This document shows, in pieces, positions 15,001-25,399 of a stretch of DNA of 64,000 nt (the stretch's first letter is position 1; every line of letters starts with the position of its first letter). The notes beneath the pieces are model-generated. The model searched no databases. It had not been told where the DNA came from and was given only the letters and a program-made list of their open reading frames with translations. Source of the stretch: Pelecanus crispus. Taxonomy: Eukaryota > Chordata > Aves > Pelecaniformes > Pelecanidae. The position numbers and the translations under genes are program-made. The stretch is from NCBI RefSeq assembly GCF_030463565.1, contig NC_134646.1:42279240-42343239 (forward strand), written 5' to 3'.

Positions 15001-18000
15001 AAACAACTCAAAAATTAGTGCAACTCCAGGCCCATGTGAATGGATTTTCCTTAAATACAAGGGAAAAACCACCAGTACAGTTCTGTAGGCAACTGATAAA
15101 ATCATAATTTGTCTAGGAGGGACTTTATGATTATTCAGGTGCATGTCTGGTATTACTTTCATTGGATTAAATGAAATCAACCTTACAGATTGTAGGGTTA
15201 CAGAAGTAAGACAGCCCAAAGTCTACCAAAGAATGGTTTTCCTTTTTATTATTATTCTAATAATTATAATTATGATTTGTCCTGCAGTAAGACCCTGGAG
15301 ATGCTACCATGGACACAGCAAGCTTTCTTCCCAGTTTAAAATTAAAGAAAATGTACTATCTAGGTTGTGCATCCCTGTAACACATGAAAAACCTCTCAAA
15401 CAGGGGAAGAAAAAAAAAAAAGTCAAAATTATACAAGGTTTAGCCTAGTCTGAGCCATCCCCCATTTCCTTTCCTTGAGCACATCTGTCTCCAGTGTCAG
15501 GTTACTGGTGCGCATTCCTTCTGCCTGATGACCACCATTTTCTTCCCGAGCACTGTCACCCACCAGGCAGGAAAGGCAGCTGAGCACAAACCGGCAGGGA
15601 AGTGGATTTTTTTTTTTTTTTTCCTCCAGAAGAAGCATAAAATGCAAAAGAGGAGGAATGGGTTTTAGTTTCTGAGTGGGTTTTCATTTCCAAGCACAGA
15701 TTCAAATCATGACAAAGTCCATCATTTTCTCATGAAATCGTAATTTTTGAGGTAATGAGTTTTGTCTAGAAAAAGTAGTCTTCGAGATTATAGTCAACAA
15801 AGAAGGCAAACATTATATTTGGCTTCTGATGCTGTACCCTGGGCTGAAGAAAAACCATCCTTTATATTCGTGGCTGGCGCATAGACCCAATAAAACCACG
15901 AGATAATAATCCCAATGAAATTTGTGGTGGAAAAAAAACACCTCACAGACGCCTAAACGACATTTCAAAGTTTATCCCTTTGAGCATTTCTTTGCCAACT
16001 TTTTCTCCTCAAGCAGCAACTCACATAATTTTTTTGCATTTTTTCTTTCATTTGTTGAAATGCTCATATACCGTCTTGCAATGTAATAGAAAGGAACGTG
16101 GTAAAGCCCAGAACTTTTCCTAATGACATTTGCCATCGGACTTGATTATTGGCTTTACCAAATTCTTCTGAAGTAAACATTTTTACCCCTGATCTTGTCT
16201 GGTTAGTGACATAATTCCTCTAGATCAGCAGGATGGATCAATTTGGGGAACACAGTTAGAAAATCTGATATTAAATCTTACCTGACACTTCTAAGCCAAA
16301 ATAAAAAAGAATTTTCAGAGGTATCATCACTCTGCTGAGCATTTGGCATGTCTTCTCATAGCACAGTAGATATCCACAATGATCAATGTATTTTTACGGA
16401 TCTCTAGGAGGGGAAGCAATATTATTCAAGGGGGTATCCAAGATACAGAGATTGAAACCAGTATTACTATATATAAAAATTAATTCCTGTACTTGAGAAG
16501 CTCTATTTATCATTTGTTATTGACAGCATTCAAAAGCTGTTCTCAAAGATTAGCGATAAGCACTGGTTTTGGCTAGAGTTTATAGTTGTGTGCTGGCCTT
16601 CAAAGGAAAGATAGGATTCAACTTCTGACTAGCAGCCCAATAGGGAATGCTAATTAATCCCTTACTCCATACTGGGAAGTGTCCAATTATCTTTCTCTCC
16701 TGTTGTTATCATCCAACTCTGCCTATTCTACTTCTTACTACTATTAAATTTTCCTGCTCCCACCTATTATTTTATCTTTTGGGCTTCCAATCATCTCTCA
16801 ATATAACTCCTGTCATATACAACACCTGTTCTCAGAAAAAGGCATCTTTCTGTAAAAAAGCATCTACACTCAGTCCTTCCATCTCCCTGCAAAATTTGAC
16901 TTAAAAATGTAACATTATTTGCTCTTCCATTTAAATTATCAAAGGTTTTATATTTTTGTATAAGTGACAAAATAATTTGATAGTCCTTCACTCACTTTTT
17001 CCTTGTTTCTCCCAATCTTGTTCTTAAAAATGGCATGATTTCAAATTATTTTTTCCCCAAATAAATAAATAGGCACTCTGTACTGAAAATGTCATGCAGA
17101 ACAATTTATATCCTGTGAAGCGATACAGTACTGAATATGACTTACCAAAATGTATAAAGCAAAAGACATTGCCAAGTGTATTGCTTACAGTTAATCTTTG
17201 ATATCCAGGAAAGGTAGTCCTAAGTTTTCTTTGTTGTAACTTTTAAAATTATTTCTGCTACATGCTAACTGTGTTTTTCACTTTCTGGAAGTAAACTGAT
17301 AATTTTACTATTTTGATCCTATCAAGGGGCAGGTAGGGAACAGAGTACCTGCTGGAAAAATAGCAATAATACAGCTAATAAATGCTGAAACCATCATCAT
17401 TTTATCTTGCTCCTTTCAGACTATAAAAGAGAAGGGAAGCTTTTGATTCAAAGAACTACCTCTCGTAGCTCATAAAGCATTATCTACAGACCTCCAGCTT
17501 TCCTGTGTACTTTACATTCCCTTTCCTCTAAAGCCAATTAAAAAAACAAAACCAAAACAAAACCCAGCAAACCATGAGAAAAGCAGAAACATTACATTGT
17601 TACATTTTGCCTAGTTGTTCATTGCCTAATTTCAAGTAATGGTATGCCATATGGGAGTAAGTACCTGAAGGAAATCTGTTTGCAAAAGAACTATAAACTG
17701 TGGACTGGGACTGTAATAATATATTGTAGAAACTTCTTCAGTGGGTAAGCATCAAAATACTACTCTAGCTTACACAAAGCTTACAAGAAATCTGTGATGC
17801 TCATGTTACAGTGACTTGGATTCATATAAACCTTTGTAAACTTTTGCACAGGGTAAGCGTGGATTGAATAACTCAAAGCAAGCTAAAGTTAAAATATATA
17901 TATATTGCACTTAAATATTGTATCTTACTCAGTTCCCTGGAGATGTAACGCCTTCTCAGAATGCCTGTAAACTTCACCAAATACAGGTGCAGAGGAGGCC

Positions 18001-19800
18001 TAGATAGCCTGAGGGACTGGCAATGGTCTATGCATTCTTTCTGCCCTTTTAGCTATTTACACAGTCCCTATCACTTTGAAGTCTATACTACTTTTCACCT
18101 TAAGGTTATGAGTCGAACCTTATATAGCTCACAGCTGAATGAAAGTCATCATCATTTACAGGGCTGTATGAACAAGGTGGCCAGCATGTTCTCATTCATG
18201 GTGAACAAGCGAACGCATCCCTAAAGGCGTCCCTGCGGAGACGGCGCCAGTGTGAGATTTAGGATATTGAGGACGCAACCCTGGTTCTGTCGCAAACTCC
18301 CTGCGTGAGCTGACCGCACCACTTCTCCACCACCTTTCTATTTGAAAGGATACACTCTTTAATTCAGTTCTGGCACTGGCACCATGCGGCCCTGGTTTCA
18401 GCTGAGCTAGTGGCATCAATATTAAACAGAAGTCTAGTTTAAAGGCCAGAGATTGTACAGAGAAAACATAATGACCACCAACCTGAACAGATGAACACTG
18501 GGAAGCGTGTGCTGCTTATGACAGATTAATGCTATCAATCAGCAGAGGATTTCCTTTGTTACTGTTTTGTCTGAGACATCTTCCTCAGCAGCCTTGACAT
18601 CACTTTAAAATAACAACATTAATAATTATTCCCACCGTGTATTCAAGCTGCAAGTTGTCTTTTCATTCATACAGGCATACTTTACCTAGACAAATCAAGG
18701 TTACAAATCAAGTAACCCAGTAATGATGGGTACTCTACGAGTACTCTATGAGGAGGGACTAGCACGCACTGCTGAGTTAAACAGGCTTTTAAAGAAAATG
18801 GGAAAACCCACAAGAAGGGAAAAAAATTGATTGAATTTTAAAAAAATATTGAATTAAAAAAACTTATATTCCACTCTTTAGGGAATTAGGCAAAGAACAA
18901 CTTTAGACAACTTTTGATAATGCTTATCTATTAATAATAGCAGTATTTCATCTATGCAGAAATGTATTCTTTCCTGCTATTTTAAAACACAAACTTTTTC
19001 CAAAACCCGACAAATCTTTATTTTCCAAATCACTAGGTGCTATTCCATCCCAAGAAATCAGCAGATTGAAAATAAGAAAAGGACCAGTCGAATTTCAACT
19101 GATGCCAATAATTCACTGGATTTCAAAAGCATCGCTGCTGCTAACAGATTTTGCAGGGTCTGTCTGTCTTCAGGCTTGCCTGTCTGCAGTTTTATCACAC
19201 CAGCTGTTTCCAGAGGAGTTTGTTAAAGCGAGCTCTCACCATAACCTAGTAAAAATGTAATGCAATGTACAGGTGGGCTATGCAAAAGTAACGTATCCAA
19301 AGCTGCTGCTTTCCCCAACACGGCACTGTTTTAACAATTATATCGCGTTAATACTTCTGGTTTACCCGGCATGGGAAGAAAAAAAAAAAAAAAAACCTCG
19401 CAAATTAATTCCAGAATATTCTGATCTTTTAAAAATACTTGACGGTACAAAGGCCACCCATTAGCCTTAACTGCTACCAGTTTCACTTTGAATAGCCGCA
19501 GCTTCGCAGCTAGTTTAGAGGAGAGAGAAAGCAGTTGAGCTGCGAGGAGGGCCGTGCCTGGGGGGAACTTCACAGCCCTGCCTTTCAGGAGGGACAAAGG
19601 GGGGGACACACACGCTTCCTGCCACTGCCATTGCCTGCTGCATGTGGGACCAATATGGGCAATGCAAAGTTTAAACAGTTGCAAATGGGGGAGGGACCAT
19701 CGGGGCTTGTTTTACATATTTTTTCCTGCCTGGGTTGAATTTAAAGTGAAGTCGCTGCCATTGTTCAGGAGGCTCCTTGCCCCTAATGCATTGGCAGAAG
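1..19800. other. AT-rich intergenic sequence left of APELA, no gene supported
   Basis: I see no exon with homology, splice structure and open frame that I can support here. Open frames are short and scattered, as expected by chance. Visible content is low-complexity: an A/C-rich tract at about 1380-1457, A-runs of 17 at 11716-11732 and 20 at 12916-12935, and a GT-rich tract around 7690-7720. The longest frame on the plus strand (10372-10806, 144 codons) is treated under findings. From human synteny the next gene on this side should be MARCHF1, but none of its coding exons is recognisable in the window. A diverged old repeat lies at about 18.25-18.31 kb and is listed separately. Confidence 0.6.
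18245..18312 (-). repeat. Possible ancient amniote SINE/MIR-like fragment
   Basis: Read on the minus strand, this stretch resembles the part of old amniote SINE-type repeats that runs: caca-ggaagt, then gcagagc-agggat, then a run ending in cagtgcc. The order of words is kept but many bases differ. It is a small patch richer in CpG than its surroundings. The call is from remembered consensus shape only, so it is tentative; an RNA-polymerase-III-derived SINE and a CR1-tail relative are both possible. Confidence 0.35.
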
Positions 19801-20114
19801 CTACTGTTTACACGGACTTTTCATTCCTGCATTGTTTGCTTATGGAAAATAAGGGGGAGTGACAAGGAAAAAAAAGAGAGGAAAGGGAGAAGGGAAGAGG
19901 GAGGCACCGAGCGCAGTGCGCAGCAGGGACCTTGCCCCTGCCTGATCATTCACCTTGCTGGAAGCCGCGGCTGGCGGCGGGCTCCCCAGCTTGTCCCGGG
20001 CATGTGAGGGGGGCTGCCTGCCTCTCACAGCCACGCGGGCCCGCATTCTATACATTTTCTTCGCCTATATACCCGGGCGCGCCCTCAGAGCGCGCCTCTG
20101 CGCCGACCGCGGAC
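19800..20114 (+). promoter_or_regulatory. APELA: APELA proximal promoter and 5' UTR region
   Basis: The sequence just upstream of the APELA start changes from AT-rich to a CpG island that continues to about 21.45 kb. Forkhead-type cores TGTTTAC (19805-19811) and TGTTTGC (19833-19839) lie 28 bases apart, the second overlapping a SOX-like CATTGTT. A purine tract follows at about 19864-19905. TATA-like words occur at 20046-20053 and 20065-20071; if used, the 5' UTR would be short. The transcription start is not determinable from sequence. APELA is known to be active in pluripotent cells and endoderm, which fits FOX/SOX input, but the link is inference. Confidence 0.5.
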
Positions 20115-20190
20115 ATGAGACTCCAAGCGCTCCTCTGCATCGTGCTTCTGCTCCTGGCCAGCCTCCTCCCTGCCGCCGGGCAGCGGCCAG
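20115..20190 (+). CDS. APELA: APELA coding exon 1
   Basis: The exon holds 25 codons plus one base: the whole signal peptide (MRLQALLC...PAAG) and the first three mature residues QRP. It ends CCAG before the donor GTAAGC, leaving phase 1. The untranslated part of the exon extends upstream into the CpG island by an unknown amount. Confidence 0.95.
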
Positions 20191-20858
20191 GTAAGCGGTG
20201 CCTCGGCGGGGCTGCCTGTGCCTGTGCCGCGGGCGGGGGCAGGGGCGGGTTCGTGCCTGCCGTGGCCACCTCCGGCGTGTTTCCTCGCCACGGCGTGTTT
20301 CCCTCACGGCGCGTTTCCTCGCCACGGCGCCCTTTCTGCCCCTCCGGGCCGAGCTTGGAGCTGCCCGGCTCCCGCCGCCGCCGCCACGCGCTTTCCGAAG
20401 GGGTTTTTTTTGGGTTTTTTTGTTTTTTTTTTTTTTTTTTTTGGCAGCCGGGATGCGCGCGCTTCCTCTCTACCTCGCGGCAGCGCGAGACGATGCGCCC
20501 GGGTACCGCAGGAATCCGGCAACTTTAGCAGGGGCTGGGATAAATTAGGACTCGAGGTGGGCGGCTGCTCCCGGGGAAGCACAGCCGGCACGGGAGGAGC
20601 GGCGGAGGGCACCGGTAGCCCCCGGGGAGCGGCGGGGCCGGGGGAGAGCAGGACCGCCGGCCCCCGCGCCCCGGCTACCGGAGCACGTTGCTGGCGACCT
20701 CTCCTCACGGCCTGCCTCCCTCTCTCTGTGTGTGTGTGTGTGTGTGTGTGTGTCTGTCTGTCTCCGCAGCCAACCTGGCCCTGCGCAGGAAGCTCCACCG
20801 GCACGGCTGCTCGCACCGGCGCTGCATGCCGCTCCACTCCAGGGTGCCCTTCCCCTGA
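20115..20858 (+). CDS. APELA: APELA (ELABELA/Toddler), apelin receptor ligand; two coding exons
   Basis: This gene encodes a small secreted peptide hormone that signals through the apelin receptor APLNR in gastrulation, heart and vessel development. Joining 20115-20190 to 20770-20858 gives 54 residues plus TGA, the same length as human APELA. Residues 1-22 are a leucine-rich signal peptide ending PAAG. The mature 32-mer starts QRPANL and ends in the family hallmark RRCMPLHSRVPFP. Both cysteines (39 and 44) are present, as are the dibasic sites at 31-32 and 42-43 that can give the shorter 22- and 11-residue forms. The intron is phase 1 with GT-AG ends (GTAAGC at 20191, AG at 20768-20769). The start is the only ATG giving the signal peptide. 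Compared with human, the N-L-T glycosylation sequon reads N-L-A. The identification is near certain; it was missed by single-frame reading because the gene is split. Confidence 0.96.
20403..20447 (+). repeat. T-rich homopolymer tract in APELA intron 1
   Basis: Runs of T broken by G, the longest about 20 T, end in TTGGCAG at 20447. The tract looks like a degenerate poly-T insertion, or the complement of a poly-A tail. It also forms a splice-acceptor look-alike inside the 579-base intron. Confidence 0.8.
20727..20752 (+). repeat. (TG)13 microsatellite next to APELA exon 2 acceptor
   Basis: Thirteen uninterrupted TG units are followed by TCTGTCTGTCTCCGCAG, which ends at the exon 2 boundary (20769). 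The repeat sits where the polypyrimidine tract and branch region would be. Confidence 0.95.
20770..20858 (+). CDS. APELA: APELA coding exon 2
   Basis: The exon encodes ANLALRRK and then the conserved C-terminal end of the hormone, with cysteines 39 and 44, and ends at TGA 20856-20858. The exon continues 23 bases past the stop to 20881, where a consensus donor (CCAG before GTAAGC) starts a further intron. Confidence 0.95.
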
Positions 20859-20881
20859 GCCCCCGGCGGAGCGTGGGCCAG

Positions 20882-23228
20882 GTAAGCCGCGCGTGTCGGG
20901 CAATTAGGGCGGGAGGGGCCGGTTACCGCCGCCCCCCCGCGGGGGCTCCCCGCAGGCGCTGCGTGGGTGGCGGCTGGGCGCCCTCCCCGCCGCCAGCACG
21001 TTCCCCGATGTCCGCCTGCCTTTCGGAACCGTTTAAGTAGGCGTTTGACGAAGGGAGCCAAACCACAGGTGTGAATTCACCTGGGCGCCGGTGGCTTGTC
21101 CTGAAAAGAGGGGTGGGGGCGGGCGCCCAGCTTCGCGTGGGGCGCGGGGTCTCTCTTGCCCCCGTCGCAGGCCACCGCTTCCCCGCACAAGCGCCTTCGC
21201 TGAGGCAGAGTGGGAAGTTCCCGCGGGTCTGCTAAAGAGGACGAACTGCTGCCCTACAAACCCTTAACACCGTTGGCAAAGCCGCGGGGCAAGCAGCGGA
21301 ATGAGCGTGAAGGCTGCGCAAGGCTGGAGCTGGAGAGGGTGCTCGGGGCCCTGGAGCGCTGGCACTGCTTTCCTTTGGACGCAGGGCAAAGCCACCGCGC
21401 TCTGCCCGGCGGTAACGTGAAGGTAGTACCATTTACCCACTTCAAAGGGGACTGTAATTCTTCATCATTGTCAGCAAAAGACTTTGAGCTCCTTGGATGA
21501 AAGGCCATACAAGTGCAAAACATTAATGCTTTATAGCTGATGAGGGCACACGCATTCAAATACTAAGTGGCTGCAGAAGCACACAGGTAGCACATGCAAA
21601 TAGGGTAGGCATCAAAAGGAAACCAAGGCGCTCGGGCAATTTAAGGATGAATAAAACATGCAGTAGGCAGTTTTGCATCTTCTAAACTCATTATATATCA
21701 AAATAATGCCGTAGCCCCAGGCGTGACAGCATCATAAATAAATGACGGCAGAACCTGCGCTCTGTGGACCCCAGATGTTTTGATTTACTAAGCGGTTAAG
21801 AATGAAAAGAAGACCAAAGCCAAACTTTTAACAACCCTATACCAAAAATCTTGTCAATGCATAAACCACCTTGGTGAAAAGGGCCTACACCACTCCCAAA
21901 ACAGCCATGCAAAAAAGTACCATTCCACTCTATAGTGCTGGCCTATAAGCACGTGGAATGTGCGTACGGGATGGTAAACTGTCAAGTTTGTGAGGCTGAA
22001 AAAAGATTACCGTATCTTAAGTTTAATCTCAGGCGGGCTGCATACCGAGTGGCAGAATTGAGCTGCAAGTAGAAAGAGGGACATGCCAGAAGGATGCTTT
22101 ACTACCGAATGCCATGTCTCCTCACTGCGTTCATATCAATAAGAGACAGATTAAATGAGATTCCCTCATCAGTTTAAGCACAAACCTACAAAGATAAGCA
22201 ATCAGATCAATTCACTCAGCATGCAGAGACTGAATGCCAGGGACAGTGGAATTTAGGTCCAGAGACCTCTTGAATCACTTCTGAATGGCTTGCTTCAGTT
22301 CCTAAGAAAAGTAAATTTAACCCCCCTTCCTCCAGGTCAGCATCCGTAATCTGGAGATAGTGCAGAAAGCATCTACGTTTTCTCTAATGTGCTCTGAAAC
22401 AGTATATAATGCATTTTGCTTGAGACTGCAGTAGCTGCACAGTGCACGTGCACTTACCCTGGAATTATTTTCCCTACAGAATACCAAGATAAAAGCTGTT
22501 TTCAGTGTTATCTCCTTTTATTGGAGAGCCAATTTCTTGTAACAAAAGGCAATGATGAAGCAAAACTGTGTACTTATTAATTCATAATATATTTTCTAGG
22601 TATTTAGCTACAGGTAATTCTGCTTCATAAAGCTGTTTAGAAATCCATAAAAGTTGACTGGGGAGTAAGGGGTGACAGGCACCTGAAGCAGCTCCCGTCA
22701 TCATTGTGGGTGCTCAGGTCCTTTATCTTAAGTAGGATTTACCATCTACGGTTACATTCCCTTCCAGTTTTAGTCCTAATTCAGCAAATATTTACATGCC
22801 TGGGTAACTTGACTCATGTGAGTAATCTTATTGATCTCAATGGAGTTGTACATATGGATAAAGCTATTTGCAGATGCAAACAGGATGGACCCCTAAGCCT
22901 GAATTTCAACAGCTGGTTGGAAACGGGGATGAAAGTAGCAGCATTCTTTTTTGCAACATTTGAAATGACAAGGGGATTGAACTTGATTTTTCATCAGTTA
23001 CGTAGGCAAAACATGAGACAAAAAAATGTGGAAACCCCCCTTATATTAGAAGCCTTCTTGCTTTTGGCTTTTTGATAGTTTTTTCTTAACCTTTTTAGCT
23101 GAACTTTCCAGATTAAGAAACATCCCAAATTTCAACCATGCATGTATTTCATAAATAATATATTTCCTTTTGTATGAAACAGTCACTACATCTCTCATTA
23201 ATGGCTATTTCTCTCCTCTTTTTCCCAG
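20882..23228 (+). other. APELA intron 2 (within the 3' UTR, inferred)
   Basis: The donor GTAAGC at 20882 is strong. The best acceptor found downstream is a pyrimidine tract CTCTCCTCTTTTTCCCAG ending at 23228. The first 570 bases are CpG-rich and the rest is AT-rich. A 123-codon open frame at 22704-23075 lies in this intron and overlaps a likely old repeat; I do not regard it as a gene. Confidence 0.6.
22770..22850 (-). repeat. Possible ancient amniote interspersed repeat fragment
   Basis: On the minus strand the words CCATTGAGATCAATAAGATT, ACTCACATGAGT and TTTGCTGAATTAGGAC occur in order. They match the remembered shape of an old repeat abundant in turtles, crocodilians and birds (caatgggactactcacatgagtaaagtt ... 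tttgcaggatcagg). The copy is diverged and I cannot assign a named family with certainty. Confidence 0.4.
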
Positions 23229-23924
23229 CAATTCCATAATGGGCTTTTCAGTGTTTTAAAAGAGCAACAATGAAACCGATGGAGAAGTTAGAAGTCCAGA
23301 TCGACAACAGCTGACCTGACAGAGCCACCACCATCCCATCTTCAGCAGTCCTGTCTGTCACATTCTGCCAGACCTGGAACGAAGGCCCCTGGCTCACACC
23401 CTAAGAAGGTGTGAGGGGGAAGGGGAAGAAACAGAGGGTGGTGATGGGAGGATGTACATGAAACTCATCTGGCTGAAGCATCCCATATAAATTCTTCGGC
23501 TCTCATAACGACCAGTGAAAGTTAAAGGCCAAATCAAATATCAGGTGCCTGAGATGGATTTCCAGTGGCATTAAGAAGGATCTGTCCAAGGGGACTCTTA
23601 ATGGTCTGTACTATTCAGACTGAGAGAAATTGGATGTGCTGTTGACTACTCAATTCAGGCTGCGTGCGGGGCAGTATTTAGGGTGAAATAATGTCAGATG
23701 CCAGCACAGAACTGTGAAGTCCGTTTTTTGTTTATATTTTTATATATTAATAATATATACATATATGTTTTAACACCTAAAGTCACATCTTTATGGAATT
23801 ATCTTAATAATAACAACGTAGAATGTATTACAGTAATACTACCAAAGTCAGCACCACACTAGTGGTCCTACTGGCTTCATGTATAGTAAGCATAGTAAGA
23901 GTTTACAAGGTGAGAAAGCAAAGG

Positions 23925-24070
23925 GGGTATTATCCCTCACTCTGTAGATAGAGAATTGAAGCACACAGAGATAAGAGATTAGCCAAGGGTCACGCAAAAC
24001 TGATAACTCGGCTCTCTCAACTCGGGCCTTAAGGTCAAGCCCATCCTCCTGTCTAATGAGCTGTTACTGC
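23925..24070 (+). repeat. MIR-like ancient SINE fragment
   Basis: The order of words follows the MIR consensus: TTATCCCTCACTCTGTAGAT, then GAATTGAAGCACACAGAGA, then TTAGCCAAGGGTCACGCAAA, then an ACTCGG-type tail and AAGCCCATCCTCCTG. MIR reads TTATCCC-ATTTTACAGAT, GAAACTGAGGCACAGAGA, CTTGCCCAAGGTCACACA and onward. Divergence is high, as expected for a pre-avian element. It would lie inside the APELA 3' UTR exon if that exon is right. Confidence 0.6.
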
Positions 24071-25118
24071 AAAGCCTATCATTTGGATTTTTAAACTGGG
24101 CTGCCAAACCAGACAGCTAAAACATACTTGAAAATTCAGTACTATAGAACTATTTGCCTAATAGTAGTTTTCCTAAAATACCCGCTACAGTATTATAAAT
24201 AGAACATAAAAATAGACCATTGAAAAGAAACCTTTGTTTGGTCAACCCCAGTGTTTCGTAGTACTCTATTCCTGTCATTTAAATGAATGGGATATTAAGA
24301 ACACGCCACTACAATGAATGAGAACTTCAAACAGAAAACAGGCTGTTCTTTTCAGCACTGGAAGTCAAGAATACATTGAACTTTTATTTTACTCTTTGTC
24401 TTTAAAAATACATGCTTCACATCTCCTTTTTATATCAGCAGAAATTACAAACCTACATACAAAGCAAAACACGGTAGCCCTTTCATTAGCAGAACTAAAA
24501 CAAACCTAAAAATAAGTCATACCCAGATTTTTAAGTCACTGCACTAGTCTTGAAATGTCAACATTTTTTGTAAATTGCATAAAGATGAGCAAAGATTAGC
24601 AGTGTCACAATTTAAATCCAGTATTATATTAGAATTTTGTCCTGCAGTGCATAGTTTCTAACAAGTAAAAGAACAGCAATCAAGAACACAATTAAAATTT
24701 AACATCACACCCTATTCTGGAGCTTTGGAAAATAATCAGTGCCATAAAAAGATGGTCAAGCTAGTCTATACCAACAAACAGCCCTGCAGGTAAACCTTTG
24801 GAGTTTTGAAAAAAAGCAGTTTTCCAAAATTAGAGGCATACTACCACTAATTTTATTTTTTTATTATTTATTTATCTTAGCTTTCACATATATCCATGGC
24901 TATCTCTGTTAAAAAGTATAGGCAAAGAGTATGGAAAAGCAAGGAAGGTGAAAAGTAACTATTTAACAGTTACATCTTATAAATAAGTATATGGATTTCG
25001 TGTGGCACTGGATATTTTCTATAACCGTAATAATTCAGTTAATTTTGATAAAATTGTAAGAAAAATGTAATGTATCTATCAGAGAGCTGTATATGCATGT
25101 TCCCTTACAGATGTAAAA

Positions 25119-25379
25119 AATAAAACAAGTACCAAAGTGCCCCAGGAAGCCCATTGTCAGACTTCAAAATTACTGTAAGTGTCTGATCTTTTTAGACAAG
25201 CTGATAGCATAAAATTTTCTTTAAAAAGGCATTGATTGTGATCTTTGATAGATAGTTTATAAACTAGCTGGTTGATTGTATATTTTGTAAAAAGATAGTA
25301 TGTACTTCAAATAACAAAGTCTCAAATAAACTTTGTAAACTGTTCAAAATTTATATTCTTCAGCTGTCAAAGGCAATAA
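25119..25379 (+). terminator. APELA: Candidate APELA polyadenylation signals
   Basis: Three AATAAA hexamers lie on the plus strand within 260 bases (25119-25124, 25325-25330, 25374-25379) in AT-rich sequence downstream of the presumed exon 3. They are the first cluster after the exon, but earlier variant signals cannot be excluded. Confidence 0.3.
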
Positions 25380-25399
25380 ATCTAAAAAAAATGGAGAAT

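Larger units (their letters stand above)
23229..25394 (+). other. APELA: Probable APELA exon 3 (3' UTR only)
   Basis: The acceptor TTTTTCCCAG ends at 23228 and is the first strong one after the 20882 donor. The human gene also has a non-coding last exon. No coding frame continues, because the stop is in exon 2. Possible polyadenylation signals AATAAA cluster at 25119, 25325 and 25374; the 3' end given is therefore approximate. A MIR-like element lies inside at about 23.93-24.07 kb. The mouse APELA transcript has been reported to have an RNA-level role through its 3' UTR, so the exact extent matters. Exon boundaries here are inference. Confidence 0.5.

Noticed and set aside
22704-23075. 123-codon open frame in APELA intron 2.
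   Set aside because: It overlaps a likely old repeat in the opposite orientation and has no recognisable protein features.
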